A stretch of DNA of 8,518 nt, taken from NCBI GenBank assembly GCA_036644375.1, contig JAVXQD010000062.1:1-8518 (forward strand), written 5' to 3'. The position numbers and the translations under genes were made by a program. The notes under the pieces are model-generated. The model was not told where the DNA came from. It was given only the letters and a program-made list of their open reading frames with translations, and searched no databases. Every line of letters starts with the position of its first letter. Within the stretch, counting starts at the first letter, position 1. Of this stretch, positions 1 through 6,979 are shown one piece after another. The stretch comes from CALWZE01 sp036644375. Its GTDB lineage: Bacteria > Bacillota > Clostridia > Oscillospirales > Ruminococcaceae.

Positions 1-345
1 AATCTTGTAGGCATAAATGTGCGTTCAGTCATTACCTTCACCTTCTTCCTTAGCGGCATGTGCGCTGCAGTCGCAGGATTTATGATTGCCGGCTATTATG
101 AGATGGTCTACTTCACAATGGGCACAACAGCGGGTCTGAAAGCATTTTCAGCTGCGGTTCTCGGCGGTATCGGTGTTCTGTACGGCTCGGTCGCAGGAGG
201 TCTCATTGTTGGCATAGCAGAGGCAATGGCCACCACCTTTTTCGGCAGCAACTATGCGGAGGCTGCCGCATACATCATACTGTTCCTTGTTCTTTTGCTG
301 AAACCATCGGGTTTGTTCGGTAAGGACAATCTTGAGAAGGTATAG
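1..345 (+). CDS. livH: LivH-type branched-chain amino acid ABC transporter permease (3' part)
   Basis: Frame 1 is open from the first base (it begins NLVGIN) to a TAG at 343-345, giving 114 residues of a protein whose N-terminal part lies outside the window. It is an integral inner-membrane permease that would pair with LivM to form the channel of a Liv-type ABC importer. Visible features are several hydrophobic stretches, the glycine-rich segment AAVLGGIGVLYGSVAGG, typical of LivH C-terminal halves, and the family-typical C-terminal ending LLLKPSGLFG. The ATG-like internal starts are not real starts, because homology continues to the window edge. livM follows after 14 bases, and its Shine-Dalgarno GGAGG (346-350) directly abuts this stop, so the two are co-transcribed. 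The transported substrate (branched-chain amino acids or another amino acid/amide) cannot be read from the permease. Confidence 0.93.
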   Translation, partial: NLVGINVRSVITFTFFLSGMCAAVAGFMIAGYYEMVYFTMGTTAGLKAFSAAVLGGIGVLYGSVAGGLIVGIAEAMATTFFGSNYAEAAAYIILFLVLLLKPSGLFGKDNLEKV

Positions 346-359
346 GGAGGAACTTAAAT

Positions 360-1424
360 ATGAAAAAACTGACGGCTACTTTGTCCGAATTTTATAATAA
401 ATACAAACAGATTATATCGGGTTTTATTTACAAGTATAAAAAATATTTGCTGCTTGCTCTTCTTGCGGTGCTGATTTTACTGCCTCTTTTGGGCTTCAGC
501 TCATATATGATTCGTGTTTTCTGCGTCATTGTGACCTACAGCATTCTCGCAATCAGCCTTAATCTGATCACCGGCTATATGGGTCAGACCTCGATGGGTC
601 ATGCTGCGCTTTACTGCATTGGCGCATATGCGGGCGCCTTAGCTACAACAGCACTCGGTTTAAGCTTTTGGGTTAGTCTGTTGATTGCAATCGGAATCGG
701 TGCGCTTGCCGGTGCGTTTGAGGGATTTATTACAATGAACCTCTCGGGCTCGTACATGACAGTCACGACGCTTGCCTTTGCACAGGTTACAACAATGGTT
801 GTAAAAAACTGGGTCTCACTTACAAATGGTCCTTTAGGAATAAAAAACATTCCGCGCCCGACATTATTCGGCCTTGAGCTAACCACCAATAACGGCGGTC
901 TGTATTGGCTCGGACTGTTCTTTTTGGTTATGACGGTGTTGTTTGTGCTTGCAATCATCAACTCCAAAATGGGACGCGCAGTTATAGCAATAAAGGAAGA
1001 TGAGCTCGCAGCAAAGCTGATGGGCATCGAGAATAAAAAATACCGCATCGCAGTGGTAGCAATCGCAGGTGCAATTGCAGGTGTCGCAGGCTGCTACTTT
1101 GCGCATATGAGTCGGTACATCGACCCGAACGTGTTTAGCTTTGACGTGTCGATGACCATTTTGACAATCGTTATTTTCGGCGGACTTGCATCAATCCCCG
1201 GCTCCATTGTGGGAGCTATTATCATGATTGCCTTCCCCGAGGTTCTGCGTTTCCTCAGTGAATACAGATTCCTTGTTTACGGGTTTGTTCTTGTCATCAT
1301 GATGAGATTTCGTCCGCAGGGTGTGCTCGGCGGGCTTAGCAAGCATCCATATAAGCTTCCTGCAGGAGTGCGTTCCAAAGCGAGGGAAGCCGCTAATCAG
1401 CAGCCAAAGGAGGACGCGGAATAA
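360..1424 (+). CDS. livM: LivM-type branched-chain amino acid ABC transporter permease
   Basis: A 354-residue integral membrane protein, the second permease of the Liv-type importer. About eight to nine hydrophobic segments are visible, roughly at residues 29-47, 50-70, 80-98, 103-123, 127-148, 180-200, 229-247, 262-290 and 303-316. Family landmarks are GYMGQTSMGHAA near residue 72, a cytoplasmic loop at about 210-230 (IKEDELAAKLMGI) that resembles the permease motif contacting the ATPases, and the ending RFRPQGVLGG near 317. The start ATG is supported by GGAGG nine bases upstream (346-350). Residues 1-28 form a basic, tyrosine-rich leader before the first membrane segment, and the last 28 residues are a hydrophilic tail (KHPYKLPAGVRSKAREAA and beyond). 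The TAA stop overlaps the ATG of livG by one base (TAATG), which suggests translational coupling. Family assignment is firm; substrate is not. Confidence 0.95.
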   Translation: MKKLTATLSEFYNKYKQIISGFIYKYKKYLLLALLAVLILLPLLGFSSYMIRVFCVIVTYSILAISLNLITGYMGQTSMGHAALYCIGAYAGALATTALGLSFWVSLLIAIGIGALAGAFEGFITMNLSGSYMTVTTLAFAQVTTMVVKNWVSLTNGPLGIKNIPRPTLFGLELTTNNGGLYWLGLFFLVMTVLFVLAIINSKMGRAVIAIKEDELAAKLMGIENKKYRIAVVAIAGAIAGVAGCYFAHMSRYIDPNVFSFDVSMTILTIVIFGGLASIPGSIVGAIIMIAFPEVLRFLSEYRFLVYGFVLVIMMRFRPQGVLGGLSKHPYKLPAGVRSKAREAANQQPKEDAE

Positions 1425-2203
1425 TGGCACTTTTGGAAGTAAAAGGTATAACTAAGGTTTTCGGCGGTCTGACCGCTGTTGAAAATGTCGATTTTGAAGT
1501 CAACTCGGGCGAAATTGTGAGTATAATCGGACCGAACGGTGCGGGAAAAACCACGATTTTCAATATGCTGACAGGTATATACAAGGTTGATGACGGAGGA
1601 GTTTATTTTGACGGCAAAGCAATTCACAATACGACTCCTCAGCACATTGTTCGATCGGGTATAGCGAGGACATTCCAGAATATACGTCTGTTCCCGAACA
1701 TGCGTGTCATCGAAAATGTCATGATCGGAAATCACATAAATACAAAATACGGATTTTTCGACGAGGTGTTCAGGACTAAGAAATTCAAAACAGGCGAGAG
1801 AGATTCTGCTCAAAAGGCTGTCGATATTCTCGAATCACTTGATTTGGGCGATAAAATCGACAACTACGCAAAAAATCTGCCATATGGTATGCAGCGCAAG
1901 GTGGAAATTGCACGTGCAATCGCCACAGATGCAAAGCTCATAATTCTTGACGAACCCGCCGCAGGCATGAACCCTCAGGAATCCGAGGACCTGATGAAAT
2001 TCATCTCGGGTCTCCGCAGCAAGGGCTTCACAGTTCTGCTCATCGAGCATGATATGAATCTCGTCATGAAAATCTCCGACAGAATCTATGTTATCGAATA
2101 CGGTAAAAAAATCGCCGAGGGATTGCCTGTTGATGTCGCCCATAACCCGCGGGTAATCGAGGCATATCTTGGAAGCGGAGGTATTTCAAAAGATGAAGAA
2201 TAA
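1424..2203 (+). CDS. livG: LivG-type ABC transporter ATP-binding protein
   Basis: A 259-residue cytoplasmic ATPase subunit of the Liv-type importer. It has Walker A GPNGAGKTT at residues 36-44 and Q-loop Gln85 (ARTFQNIRLF). The signature region LPYGMQRKVEIARA (152-165) has YG-Q in place of canonical LSGGQ, which is the normal LivG variant. Walker B with catalytic Glu is LIILDEP (172-178), followed by AAGMNP and the switch His209 in LIEHDM. These features separate it from LivF next door. The start ATG at 1424 overlaps the livM stop by one base, with AAAGGAGG at 1406-1413 ten bases upstream. Its end overlaps the start of livF by 11 bases. LivG and LivF together are expected to form the heterodimeric motor. 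Confidence 0.96.
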   Translation: MALLEVKGITKVFGGLTAVENVDFEVNSGEIVSIIGPNGAGKTTIFNMLTGIYKVDDGGVYFDGKAIHNTTPQHIVRSGIARTFQNIRLFPNMRVIENVMIGNHINTKYGFFDEVFRTKKFKTGERDSAQKAVDILESLDLGDKIDNYAKNLPYGMQRKVEIARAIATDAKLIILDEPAAGMNPQESEDLMKFISGLRSKGFTVLLIEHDMNLVMKISDRIYVIEYGKKIAEGLPVDVAHNPRVIEAYLGSGGISKDEE

Positions 2204-2912
2204 GCTTCTTGAAATCAAGGATATCAACACATTTTACGGAAGTATTCATGCCCTCAAGGGAGTGAGTATGGAAGTGTATGAAGGCGAAATTGTCACGCTT
2301 ATCGGAAGCAACGGCGCAGGGAAAAGCACCACGCTGAGCTCCATCACGGGACTCACACCGCCAAAATCAGGTTCAATTATTTTCGACGGCAAGGATATCA
2401 CACACGAAAAGTCATCAAATATCATAAAAATGGGCATCGGGATTTCGCCGGAGGGCCGTGAGGTTTTTCCGACACTGACTGTTCTGGAGAACCTTAAGGC
2501 AGGTGCTTACACACGTGCAAGCAAGACTGAAATCAACGAATCCATAGAGACGGTATTCGAGCTGTTTCCGCGCTTGCTTGAACGCAAAAGACAGTATGCC
2601 GGTACACTTTCGGGCGGAGAGCAGCAAATGCTCGCAATCGGACGCGCGATGATGTCAAAGCCAAAGCTTCTGCTGTTGGACGAGCCTTCACTCGGTCTTG
2701 CTCCGAATCTCGTTGAGATGATTTTCAAGTTAATCATGAAAATCAATAAAAAAGGTGTGACAGTGATGCTCATCGAGCAAAATGCAAATATGGCACTTCA
2801 GATTTCCGATCGCGGCTACGTTCTTGAGACAGGCACGGTTTCGCTGTCCGGCCCCGCGGAGGAATTGCGCGTAAATGACGAAGTGCGCAAGGCGTACCTC
2901 GGCAGCGTGTAA
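2193..2912 (+). CDS. livF: LivF-type ABC transporter ATP-binding protein
   Basis: A 239-residue cytoplasmic ATPase subunit of the Liv-type importer. Motifs are Walker A GSNGAGKST (38-46), signature LSGGEQQMLAIGRA (139-152), Walker B LLLLDEP (159-165) and SLGLAP. The switch position reads LIEQNAN (Gln196 rather than His), which is usual in LivF proteins. I chose the ATG at 2193 because GGAGGT (2177-2182) lies ten bases upstream and the protein then begins MKNKLLEIKDINTFYG, the normal LivF start. An in-frame TTG at 2169 would add eight residues of non-homologous sequence. The reading frame overlaps livG by 11 bases. This is the last gene of the transporter operon; a 13-bp stem-loop follows 35 bases after the stop. 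Confidence 0.95.
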   Translation: MKNKLLEIKDINTFYGSIHALKGVSMEVYEGEIVTLIGSNGAGKSTTLSSITGLTPPKSGSIIFDGKDITHEKSSNIIKMGIGISPEGREVFPTLTVLENLKAGAYTRASKTEINESIETVFELFPRLLERKRQYAGTLSGGEQQMLAIGRAMMSKPKLLLLDEPSLGLAPNLVEMIFKLIMKINKKGVTVMLIEQNANMALQISDRGYVLETGTVSLSGPAEELRVNDEVRKAYLGSV

Positions 2913-2947
2913 GAGAAAATTATTGTATCTTAAATAGAACTTTGCTG

Positions 2948-2987
2948 CTAAAGGCACGTTGGGTATATTGCCTGAACGTGCCTTTAG
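2948..2987 (+). terminator. 13-bp perfect stem-loop after livF, probable terminator
   Basis: CTAAAGGCACGTT (2948-2960) pairs perfectly with AACGTGCCTTTAG (2975-2987) around a 14-base loop. Its place, 35 bases after the transporter operon and 46 bases before the kinase gene, fits an end-of-operon terminator. The only U-rich element is the CCTTTAGTTA at and after the right arm. Since a clean T-run is lacking on both strands, efficiency is uncertain, and an mRNA 3'-end stabiliser is an alternative. Confidence 0.65.
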
Positions 2988-3033
2988 TTAAATAACAAGA
3001 GTATATGCGAAAATTGGGAAAGCGAGTCATGGT

Positions 3034-4566
3034 ATGAAATATTATATCGGAATCGATAACGGCGGCACCACCACAAAGGCGGCGCTATATGATAAAGACG
3101 GCTGCGAGCTGTGTGTGTCAAGCTGTGCGACAGATATGATTGCACCTCAAGCGGATTTTTGCGAGCGTGATATGGAGGATATGTGGGAAGCAAACTGCTC
3201 TGTAATTCGCGAAATCCTTGAAAAATCAAAAATTGACCCCTCAGATGTGTCGGCAGTTGCATGCTGCGGACATGGAAAGGGTGTCTATCTTTGGGGTAAA
3301 GACAACTGTCCGGTCGGCAATGGAATAATATCCACCGACAACCGCGCATGGGAATATCCCGTCAGGTGGGAAAAGGACGGCACGGCAAAAAAGTTGTACA
3401 AATACACTTGTCAGAGCATCATGAGCTGTCAGCCCGTTGCGCTTCTCGCGTGGATTCGCGATAACAAGCCGGGTATGCTCGACGAGATCAAGTATATTTT
3501 CTCATGCAAGGACTACGTCCGCTTTCGGCTCACCGGTGTTGCAAACGGAGAGCTGACAGACAGCTCGGGTACAAACCTGCTCAACCTGCATACAAGAGAT
3601 TACGACAAGCGCATCCTTGAGCTTCTCGGTCTTGAGATGCTGTGGGATTGCCTGCCGCCGCTTAAAAAGTCATCGGATATCTGCGGCTATGTGACAGCGG
3701 AAGTCTCTGCAAGGACAGGCTTGAAAGAGGGAACACCCGTAGCTGGAGGTATGTTTGACATTGACGCATGTGCTATAGCGGTTGATGCTGCGGACACGAG
3801 CAAAATTTGTATGATTGCCGGTACATGGAGCATCAACGAATACATTTGCAAGCAGCCGGTGCTGGATGGAAGCGTGCGCTTGAATTCACTGTTCTGCGAC
3901 CCGGAATACTATCTTATTGAGGAGAGCAGCCCGACCTCTGCCGGCAACAATCAATGGTATATAAACAATCTTTTGCCTGAGGCGGCAAAGGAGGCGCGGG
4001 CAAAGGGCAGCTCAATATATGATGAGGCAAACTCGTGGGTTGAGCCTATTTTACCCGACGAATTCTGTCCGATATTTCTGCCATTCATAATGGCAAGCAA
4101 TGTCCACCCCAACGCCAAGGGCAGCTTTGTCGGAATAAGCGCAAACCACACTCGAGCACATATTACACGCAGTGTTTATGAGGGAATTGCGTTCTGTCAT
4201 CGATATCACCTTGAAAAGCTGATGAAAAGCCGCACCGAGCCGGTTGACTGCATTCGTCTTGCAGGAGGTGTGGCACATTCTGAGGTGTGGGTGCAGATGT
4301 TTGCGGATATATGTGGAATCGCTGTTCAGACTGCCAATATCGGAGAGACGGGAGCGCTCGGCTGTGCCATTACGGCAGCGGTGGCGGTGGGCGATTATGC
4401 AAACTATCATGAGGGTGCAAAGGCGATGGTGAAGCTCGGAAAACGCGTGGAGCCACGCATGCAGTGGATAGAAACCTACAACAGAAAATACAAGCTCTAC
4501 TGCAAGGTAATTGACTCGCTGGATGATACTTGGGACTTGATTCAGAAGTTTGTTGACAAAAAATAA
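3034..4566 (+). CDS. lyxK: FGGY-family carbohydrate kinase, probable L-xylulokinase
   Basis: A 510-residue cytoplasmic sugar kinase, expected to phosphorylate L-xylulose at C5 with ATP. The N-terminal actin-like domain starts with the phosphate loop IGIDNGGTTTKAALYD (residues 5-20). The catalytic base is most likely Asp242 in VAGGMFDIDACA. The C-terminal domain has the GTWSINEY segment (263-270), the EESSPTSAGN segment (296-305) and the FGGY signature region LAGGVAHSEVWVQMFADICG (409-428). Many blocks recall E. coli LyxK/YiaP: CERDMEDMW, GHGKGVYLW, THDY-like SCKDYVRFRLTG, SPTSAGN, FLPF and HTRAH. Its length is close to the usual 490-500. The two epimerases downstream support the L-xylulose assignment. 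The Shine-Dalgarno is weak (purine-rich GGGAAAGCGAG, 3016-3026), and I found no convincing promoter between the livF stem-loop and the start. A different ketose or polyol substrate remains possible, since FGGY specificity cannot be proven by sequence. Confidence 0.88.
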   Translation: MKYYIGIDNGGTTTKAALYDKDGCELCVSSCATDMIAPQADFCERDMEDMWEANCSVIREILEKSKIDPSDVSAVACCGHGKGVYLWGKDNCPVGNGIISTDNRAWEYPVRWEKDGTAKKLYKYTCQSIMSCQPVALLAWIRDNKPGMLDEIKYIFSCKDYVRFRLTGVANGELTDSSGTNLLNLHTRDYDKRILELLGLEMLWDCLPPLKKSSDICGYVTAEVSARTGLKEGTPVAGGMFDIDACAIAVDAADTSKICMIAGTWSINEYICKQPVLDGSVRLNSLFCDPEYYLIEESSPTSAGNNQWYINNLLPEAAKEARAKGSSIYDEANSWVEPILPDEFCPIFLPFIMASNVHPNAKGSFVGISANHTRAHITRSVYEGIAFCHRYHLEKLMKSRTEPVDCIRLAGGVAHSEVWVQMFADICGIAVQTANIGETGALGCAITAAVAVGDYANYHEGAKAMVKLGKRVEPRMQWIETYNRKYKLYCKVIDSLDDTWDLIQKFVDKK

Positions 4567-4591
4567 AAAGCCTTGATTCAATCGGGCTTTT
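4566..4591 (+). terminator. Intrinsic terminator after the kinase gene
   Basis: AAAAGCC (4566-4572) pairs with GGCTTTT (4585-4591). A short inner GAT/ATC stem brings the structure to about ten pairs, and the right arm ends in TTTT. It begins at the last base of the kinase stop codon, the usual place for a Rho-independent terminator. Its final TT is also the start of the candidate -35 box of the next gene. Confidence 0.75.
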
Positions 4592-4622
4592 GACTGTGTC
4601 TAATACAGTGTGAATATATAAT
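4590..4622 (+). promoter_or_regulatory. Candidate promoter for the cyuA-like gene
   Basis: A near-consensus -35 TTGACT (4590-4595) is followed by an AT-only stretch holding several possible -10 boxes. AATATA (4613-4618) lies at the ideal 17-base spacing, TATATA (4615-4620) at 19, and a perfect TATAAT (4617-4622) at 21, which is too far by normal rules. A further CATAAT lies at 4627-4632. Initiation somewhere in 4620-4645 is likely, but which -10 is used is not decided by the sequence. The -35 overlaps the T-run of the preceding terminator. Confidence 0.5.
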
Positions 4623-4668
4623 ATGGCATAATACCGATGCTTTTAACTTCGATACGAAAGGAAAAAAT

Positions 4669-5937
4669 ATGGATCAAATAATTTATAAAAACTACGTTGC
4701 AATTCTCGAAAGTGAGCTTTTCCCCGCACTTGGATGCACCGAACCAATTGCTGTTGCGTATGCAGCGGCAAAGACCCGCGAGGTTTTGGGAGAGATGCCG
4801 GACGAAATTGATATTACCTGCTCGGGTAATATAATCAAAAACGTCAAGGGAGTTGTAGTACCCACCTCGGGCGGTCTCATTGGAATTGATGTGGCAACGA
4901 TTTTGGGTGTCGTGGGTGGACAGGCAGATAAAAAGCTTGAGGTGCTGTGCGGGATTAACGATGAGCACCGCAAGCTCACACGTGAACTTGTTGCGTCGGG
5001 TATGTGCAGGGTTCATCTTTGTGAGGGCGAGGAAAATCTGTACATAAGCTGCACTGCAAAAAAAGGCTGCGACACCGCCACTGTTGAAATTAAGACATAT
5101 CACACCAATATCACAAAAATAGAGAAAAACGGACAGGTCATTTTCACAAAGGACGATAAAAGTGTTGAGAAAATTTCAGGAGACAAGACTTTACTCAACA
5201 TGAAAGATATCTATACCTTCTCAAACGAGGCAGTGCTGGCAGATGTAGAGGAAATCATCGACCGACAAATCAAAATGAACAGCGAAATCTCCGAAGAGGG
5301 TCTGAAAAACTCATGGGGCGTGAATGTTGGCTCAGAGCTTTTGAAGCAATATGGAGATGACGTTAAATTTCGTGCGGCTGCATATGCAGCCGCAGGTTCA
5401 GATGCTCGTATGAGCGGCTGCGCAATGCCGGTTGTTATCAATAGCGGAAGTGGAAATCAAGGCATCACCGTATCAATGCCTGTCATAATCTATGCGCAGG
5501 AGCTGAAAGTATCGCATGAAAAGCTTGTGCGTGCTCTTGTTCTTTCAAATCTCATCTCACTCAATCAGAAAAGACATATCGGCAGCCTGTCGGCATATTG
5601 CGGTGCGACCAGCGCGGGAGCAGCGGCGGCATGCGGTATTGCATATCTCAATGATGAGAGCTTCGAGGTCATCTGCAACACTATCATAAACTCCATCGGG
5701 ACGATCGGTGGTATGGTCTGCGATGGAGCAAAGCCGAGCTGTGCCGCAAAAATCAGAAGTGCAGTTGACACAGGGCTAATGGGCTATTTTCTCGCAAAGG
5801 ACGGTTTTGTGTTCGGAAGCGGCGAGGGCATTGTCGAGGGTGATATTGAACAGACAATCATCAATGTCGGCAGAATGGGACGCGTCGGCATGGCCGGAAC
5901 CGACATTGAAATTTTAAACATAATGATCGGAAAATAG
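4669..5937 (+). CDS. cyuA: UPF0597/CyuA-family L-cysteine desulfidase-like Fe-S lyase
   Basis: A 422-residue cytoplasmic protein of the L-cysteine desulfidase family (CyuA/YhaM, UPF0597), related to the alpha domain of iron-sulfur L-serine dehydratases. Characterised relatives convert L-cysteine to pyruvate, ammonia and sulfide using a [4Fe-4S] cluster. Visible family marks are LGCTEPIAVAYAAA with Cys23, CSGNIIKNVKGVVVP (51-65), NSGSGNQGITVSMPV (258-272), Cys311 in SAYCGATSAG, and GGMVCDGAKPSCAAKI with Cys351 and Cys358. Cys23, Cys311 and Cys351 are the likeliest cluster ligands, because their spacing resembles the three ligand cysteines recalled for the Methanocaldococcus enzyme. The ATG at 4669 has AAAGGA (4657-4662) six bases upstream. 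The gene has its own terminator upstream and a promoter candidate, so it need not be co-expressed with the kinase. A role as L-serine dehydratase or a lyase for another substrate is possible; family confidence is high and substrate confidence moderate. Confidence 0.87.
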   Translation: MDQIIYKNYVAILESELFPALGCTEPIAVAYAAAKTREVLGEMPDEIDITCSGNIIKNVKGVVVPTSGGLIGIDVATILGVVGGQADKKLEVLCGINDEHRKLTRELVASGMCRVHLCEGEENLYISCTAKKGCDTATVEIKTYHTNITKIEKNGQVIFTKDDKSVEKISGDKTLLNMKDIYTFSNEAVLADVEEIIDRQIKMNSEISEEGLKNSWGVNVGSELLKQYGDDVKFRAAAYAAAGSDARMSGCAMPVVINSGSGNQGITVSMPVIIYAQELKVSHEKLVRALVLSNLISLNQKRHIGSLSAYCGATSAGAAAACGIAYLNDESFEVICNTIINSIGTIGGMVCDGAKPSCAAKIRSAVDTGLMGYFLAKDGFVFGSGEGIVEGDIEQTIINVGRMGRVGMAGTDIEILNIMIGK

Positions 5938-5943
5938 TAACGT

Positions 5944-5979
5944 AAATTTAAAAGCGGGAGGTGAATTGACACCGTCCGC
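5944..5979 (-). terminator. Intrinsic terminator for the minus-strand ulaE transcript
   Basis: GCGG-GA-GGTG (5954-5963) pairs with CACC-GT-CCGC (5970-5979) around the loop AATTGA; one G-T wobble and one mismatch interrupt an eight-pair GC-rich stem. Read on the minus strand the hairpin is followed at once by TTTTAAATTT (plus-strand 5944-5953), which is terminator-like. On the plus strand no T-run follows closely, so it should serve ulaE mainly, with weaker action on the convergent cyuA-like transcript. Confidence 0.6.
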
Positions 5980-6038
5980 CGAGCAACACAGACTCTTTTA
6001 AAACACGATAAAAGCAGATACCCGATTAAAATACACGC

Positions 6039-6093
6039 AGCTTCGGATGAAAACGATGTGGTGGGATTTAATGGCTTTGTACACATCCGAGCT
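6039..6093. repeat. Long-loop inverted repeat at the ulaE 3' end
   Basis: AGC-t-TCGGATG (6039-6049) is complementary to CATCCGA-GCT (6084-6093), ten pairs with one bulged base and a 34-base loop. The right arm reaches into the ulaE stop codon (6092-6094). GATGTG (6055-6060) can compete for the same right arm via CACATC (6082-6087). It could be an mRNA 3'-end fold or chance; no T-run follows closely on the minus strand. Confidence 0.35.
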
Positions 6094-6937
6094 ATTTGAT
6101 TGAAGCTTCGATTTTGCTGCGTAAAAATGCAGAGGAAGTCTTAAGTGTCTGCTTGAAATCCGGTTCGCCGAGATACCAAAATTCACCGGTGTACATGCGC
6201 ACACCCATTGACCACAGCTTTTTGATGCACGGCTCATACTCAGTGTGACCGTCTCCGAAATTGCGGTCTCGGTAGATGCCCGGGACGGTTTCTTTTAAAT
6301 GTGCGGCAAAGATGTGGCCACGGCCCGACTCTATGTCCTCAAGCAAATCAGAGCTATAAACGAGCGATGCGTTTTTAAGATTGCCAATGTCAGGATATAC
6401 ACCGAGAAAAGGCGATTCGACCATGTGTACATAGTGCATCGATTTTTTGACAGTGTCCATGAACGGAGTTTCCATCGTCTCAAAGCCGAGAATCAAGCCG
6501 CTTTTTGCCGCCATCTCGGTGCTTTTAGCGAGGTTTTCGCCGAACCGCTTCTCTGTGTCCGAATTCCCCTGCTCGTAGTACACGTCGTAGCCTGCGAGCT
6601 GGATGATGCGCACACCGATATCCGATGCAAGCTCAATGGCTTTTTGCATAATCTCAAGTCCGCGCTCGCAAACTGCACTGTCGTGTGAGCCAAGCGGAAA
6701 ACGACGATGACCGCTGAGACACATTGTCTCAATCGGAACACCGCTTTCGCAAATATAATTGCGCAATTCTGCGCGTTGCAGTGAGGTCCAATCGAGACGC
6801 GCAAGACGACTGTCGCTTTCGTCAATGCTGATTTCGACACGGTCAAACCCACATTCATTTGCGCTGTCGAGCATTTCGCCCCATGGCATGCCGCTCGGCA
6901 TTGCTTTTTCATAAAGTCCAAGTGAATATTCTTTCAT
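6092..6937 (-). CDS. ulaE: L-ribulose-5-phosphate / L-xylulose-5-phosphate 3-epimerase
   Basis: A 281-residue cytoplasmic TIM-barrel sugar isomerase that interconverts L-xylulose-5-P and L-ribulose-5-P (UlaE/SgbU family). It aligns by eye over its length with E. coli UlaE: LGLYEKAMPSG (6-16), VEISIDESDSRLARLDW (34-50), CLSGHRRFPLGS (73-84), RIIQLAGYDVYYEQ (110-123) and YPDIGNL (181-187). The four expected metal ligands are present as Glu153 (GFETME), Asp183, His213 (AAHLKE) and Glu252 (GEFWY). Its length matches the family. The ATG at 6937 is supported by a GAGG Shine-Dalgarno (complement of 6946-6949) eight bases upstream on the minus strand and by a good promoter further up. It is divergent from araD and convergent with the cyuA-like gene. 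With the kinase and AraD it completes the L-xylulose route. Confidence 0.94.
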   Translation of the reverse strand: MKEYSLGLYEKAMPSGMPWGEMLDSANECGFDRVEISIDESDSRLARLDWTSLQRAELRNYICESGVPIETMCLSGHRRFPLGSHDSAVCERGLEIMQKAIELASDIGVRIIQLAGYDVYYEQGNSDTEKRFGENLAKSTEMAAKSGLILGFETMETPFMDTVKKSMHYVHMVESPFLGVYPDIGNLKNASLVYSSDLLEDIESGRGHIFAAHLKETVPGIYRDRNFGDGHTEYEPCIKKLWSMGVRMYTGEFWYLGEPDFKQTLKTSSAFLRSKIEASIK

Positions 6938-6979
6938 AATAAAAACCTCATAATTATCCGCTGTTTTATTGCTGATTTA

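Noticed and set aside
2169..2192. An upstream TTG start for livF adding eight residues
   Set aside because: The extension has no LivF homology, and the ATG at 2193 has an ideal GGAGGT ten bases upstream.
2920..2927. TTATTGTA shared with 7024-7031 in the epimerase dyad, a possible common operator for the kinase
   Set aside because: The match is only an AT-rich 8-mer, no second inverted arm is present near 2920, and it lies before the livF stem-loop, so chance is likely.
2968..2994. TTGCCT and TAAATA as a kinase promoter
   Set aside because: The spacing is only 15 bases, the boxes overlap the stem-loop arm, and both are poor matches, so it is not annotated.
4051..4581. A 176-codon open frame on the minus strand opposite the kinase 3' half
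   Set aside because: It covers the kinase coding region and its terminator, and the translation resembles no family. It is an antisense shadow, as are similar frames opposite livM, livG and the cyuA-like gene.
5956..6001. GGGAGGTG followed by a TTG-started 11-codon frame (5966-6001), a possible small gene
   Set aside because: The Shine-Dalgarno-like bases are the left arm of a GC-rich hairpin, the spacing is only about four bases, and the peptide is very short and unremarkable. The terminator reading explains the sequence better.
6048..6061. TGAAAACGATGTGG as a catabolite-responsive (cre-like) site
   Set aside because: The right half departs from the expected palindrome, and its position at the 3' end of ulaE makes regulation unlikely.
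6299..6688. A 129-codon plus-strand open frame inside ulaE
   Set aside because: It is antisense to a clear UlaE gene with conserved metal ligands on the minus strand, and no ribosome site precedes it.
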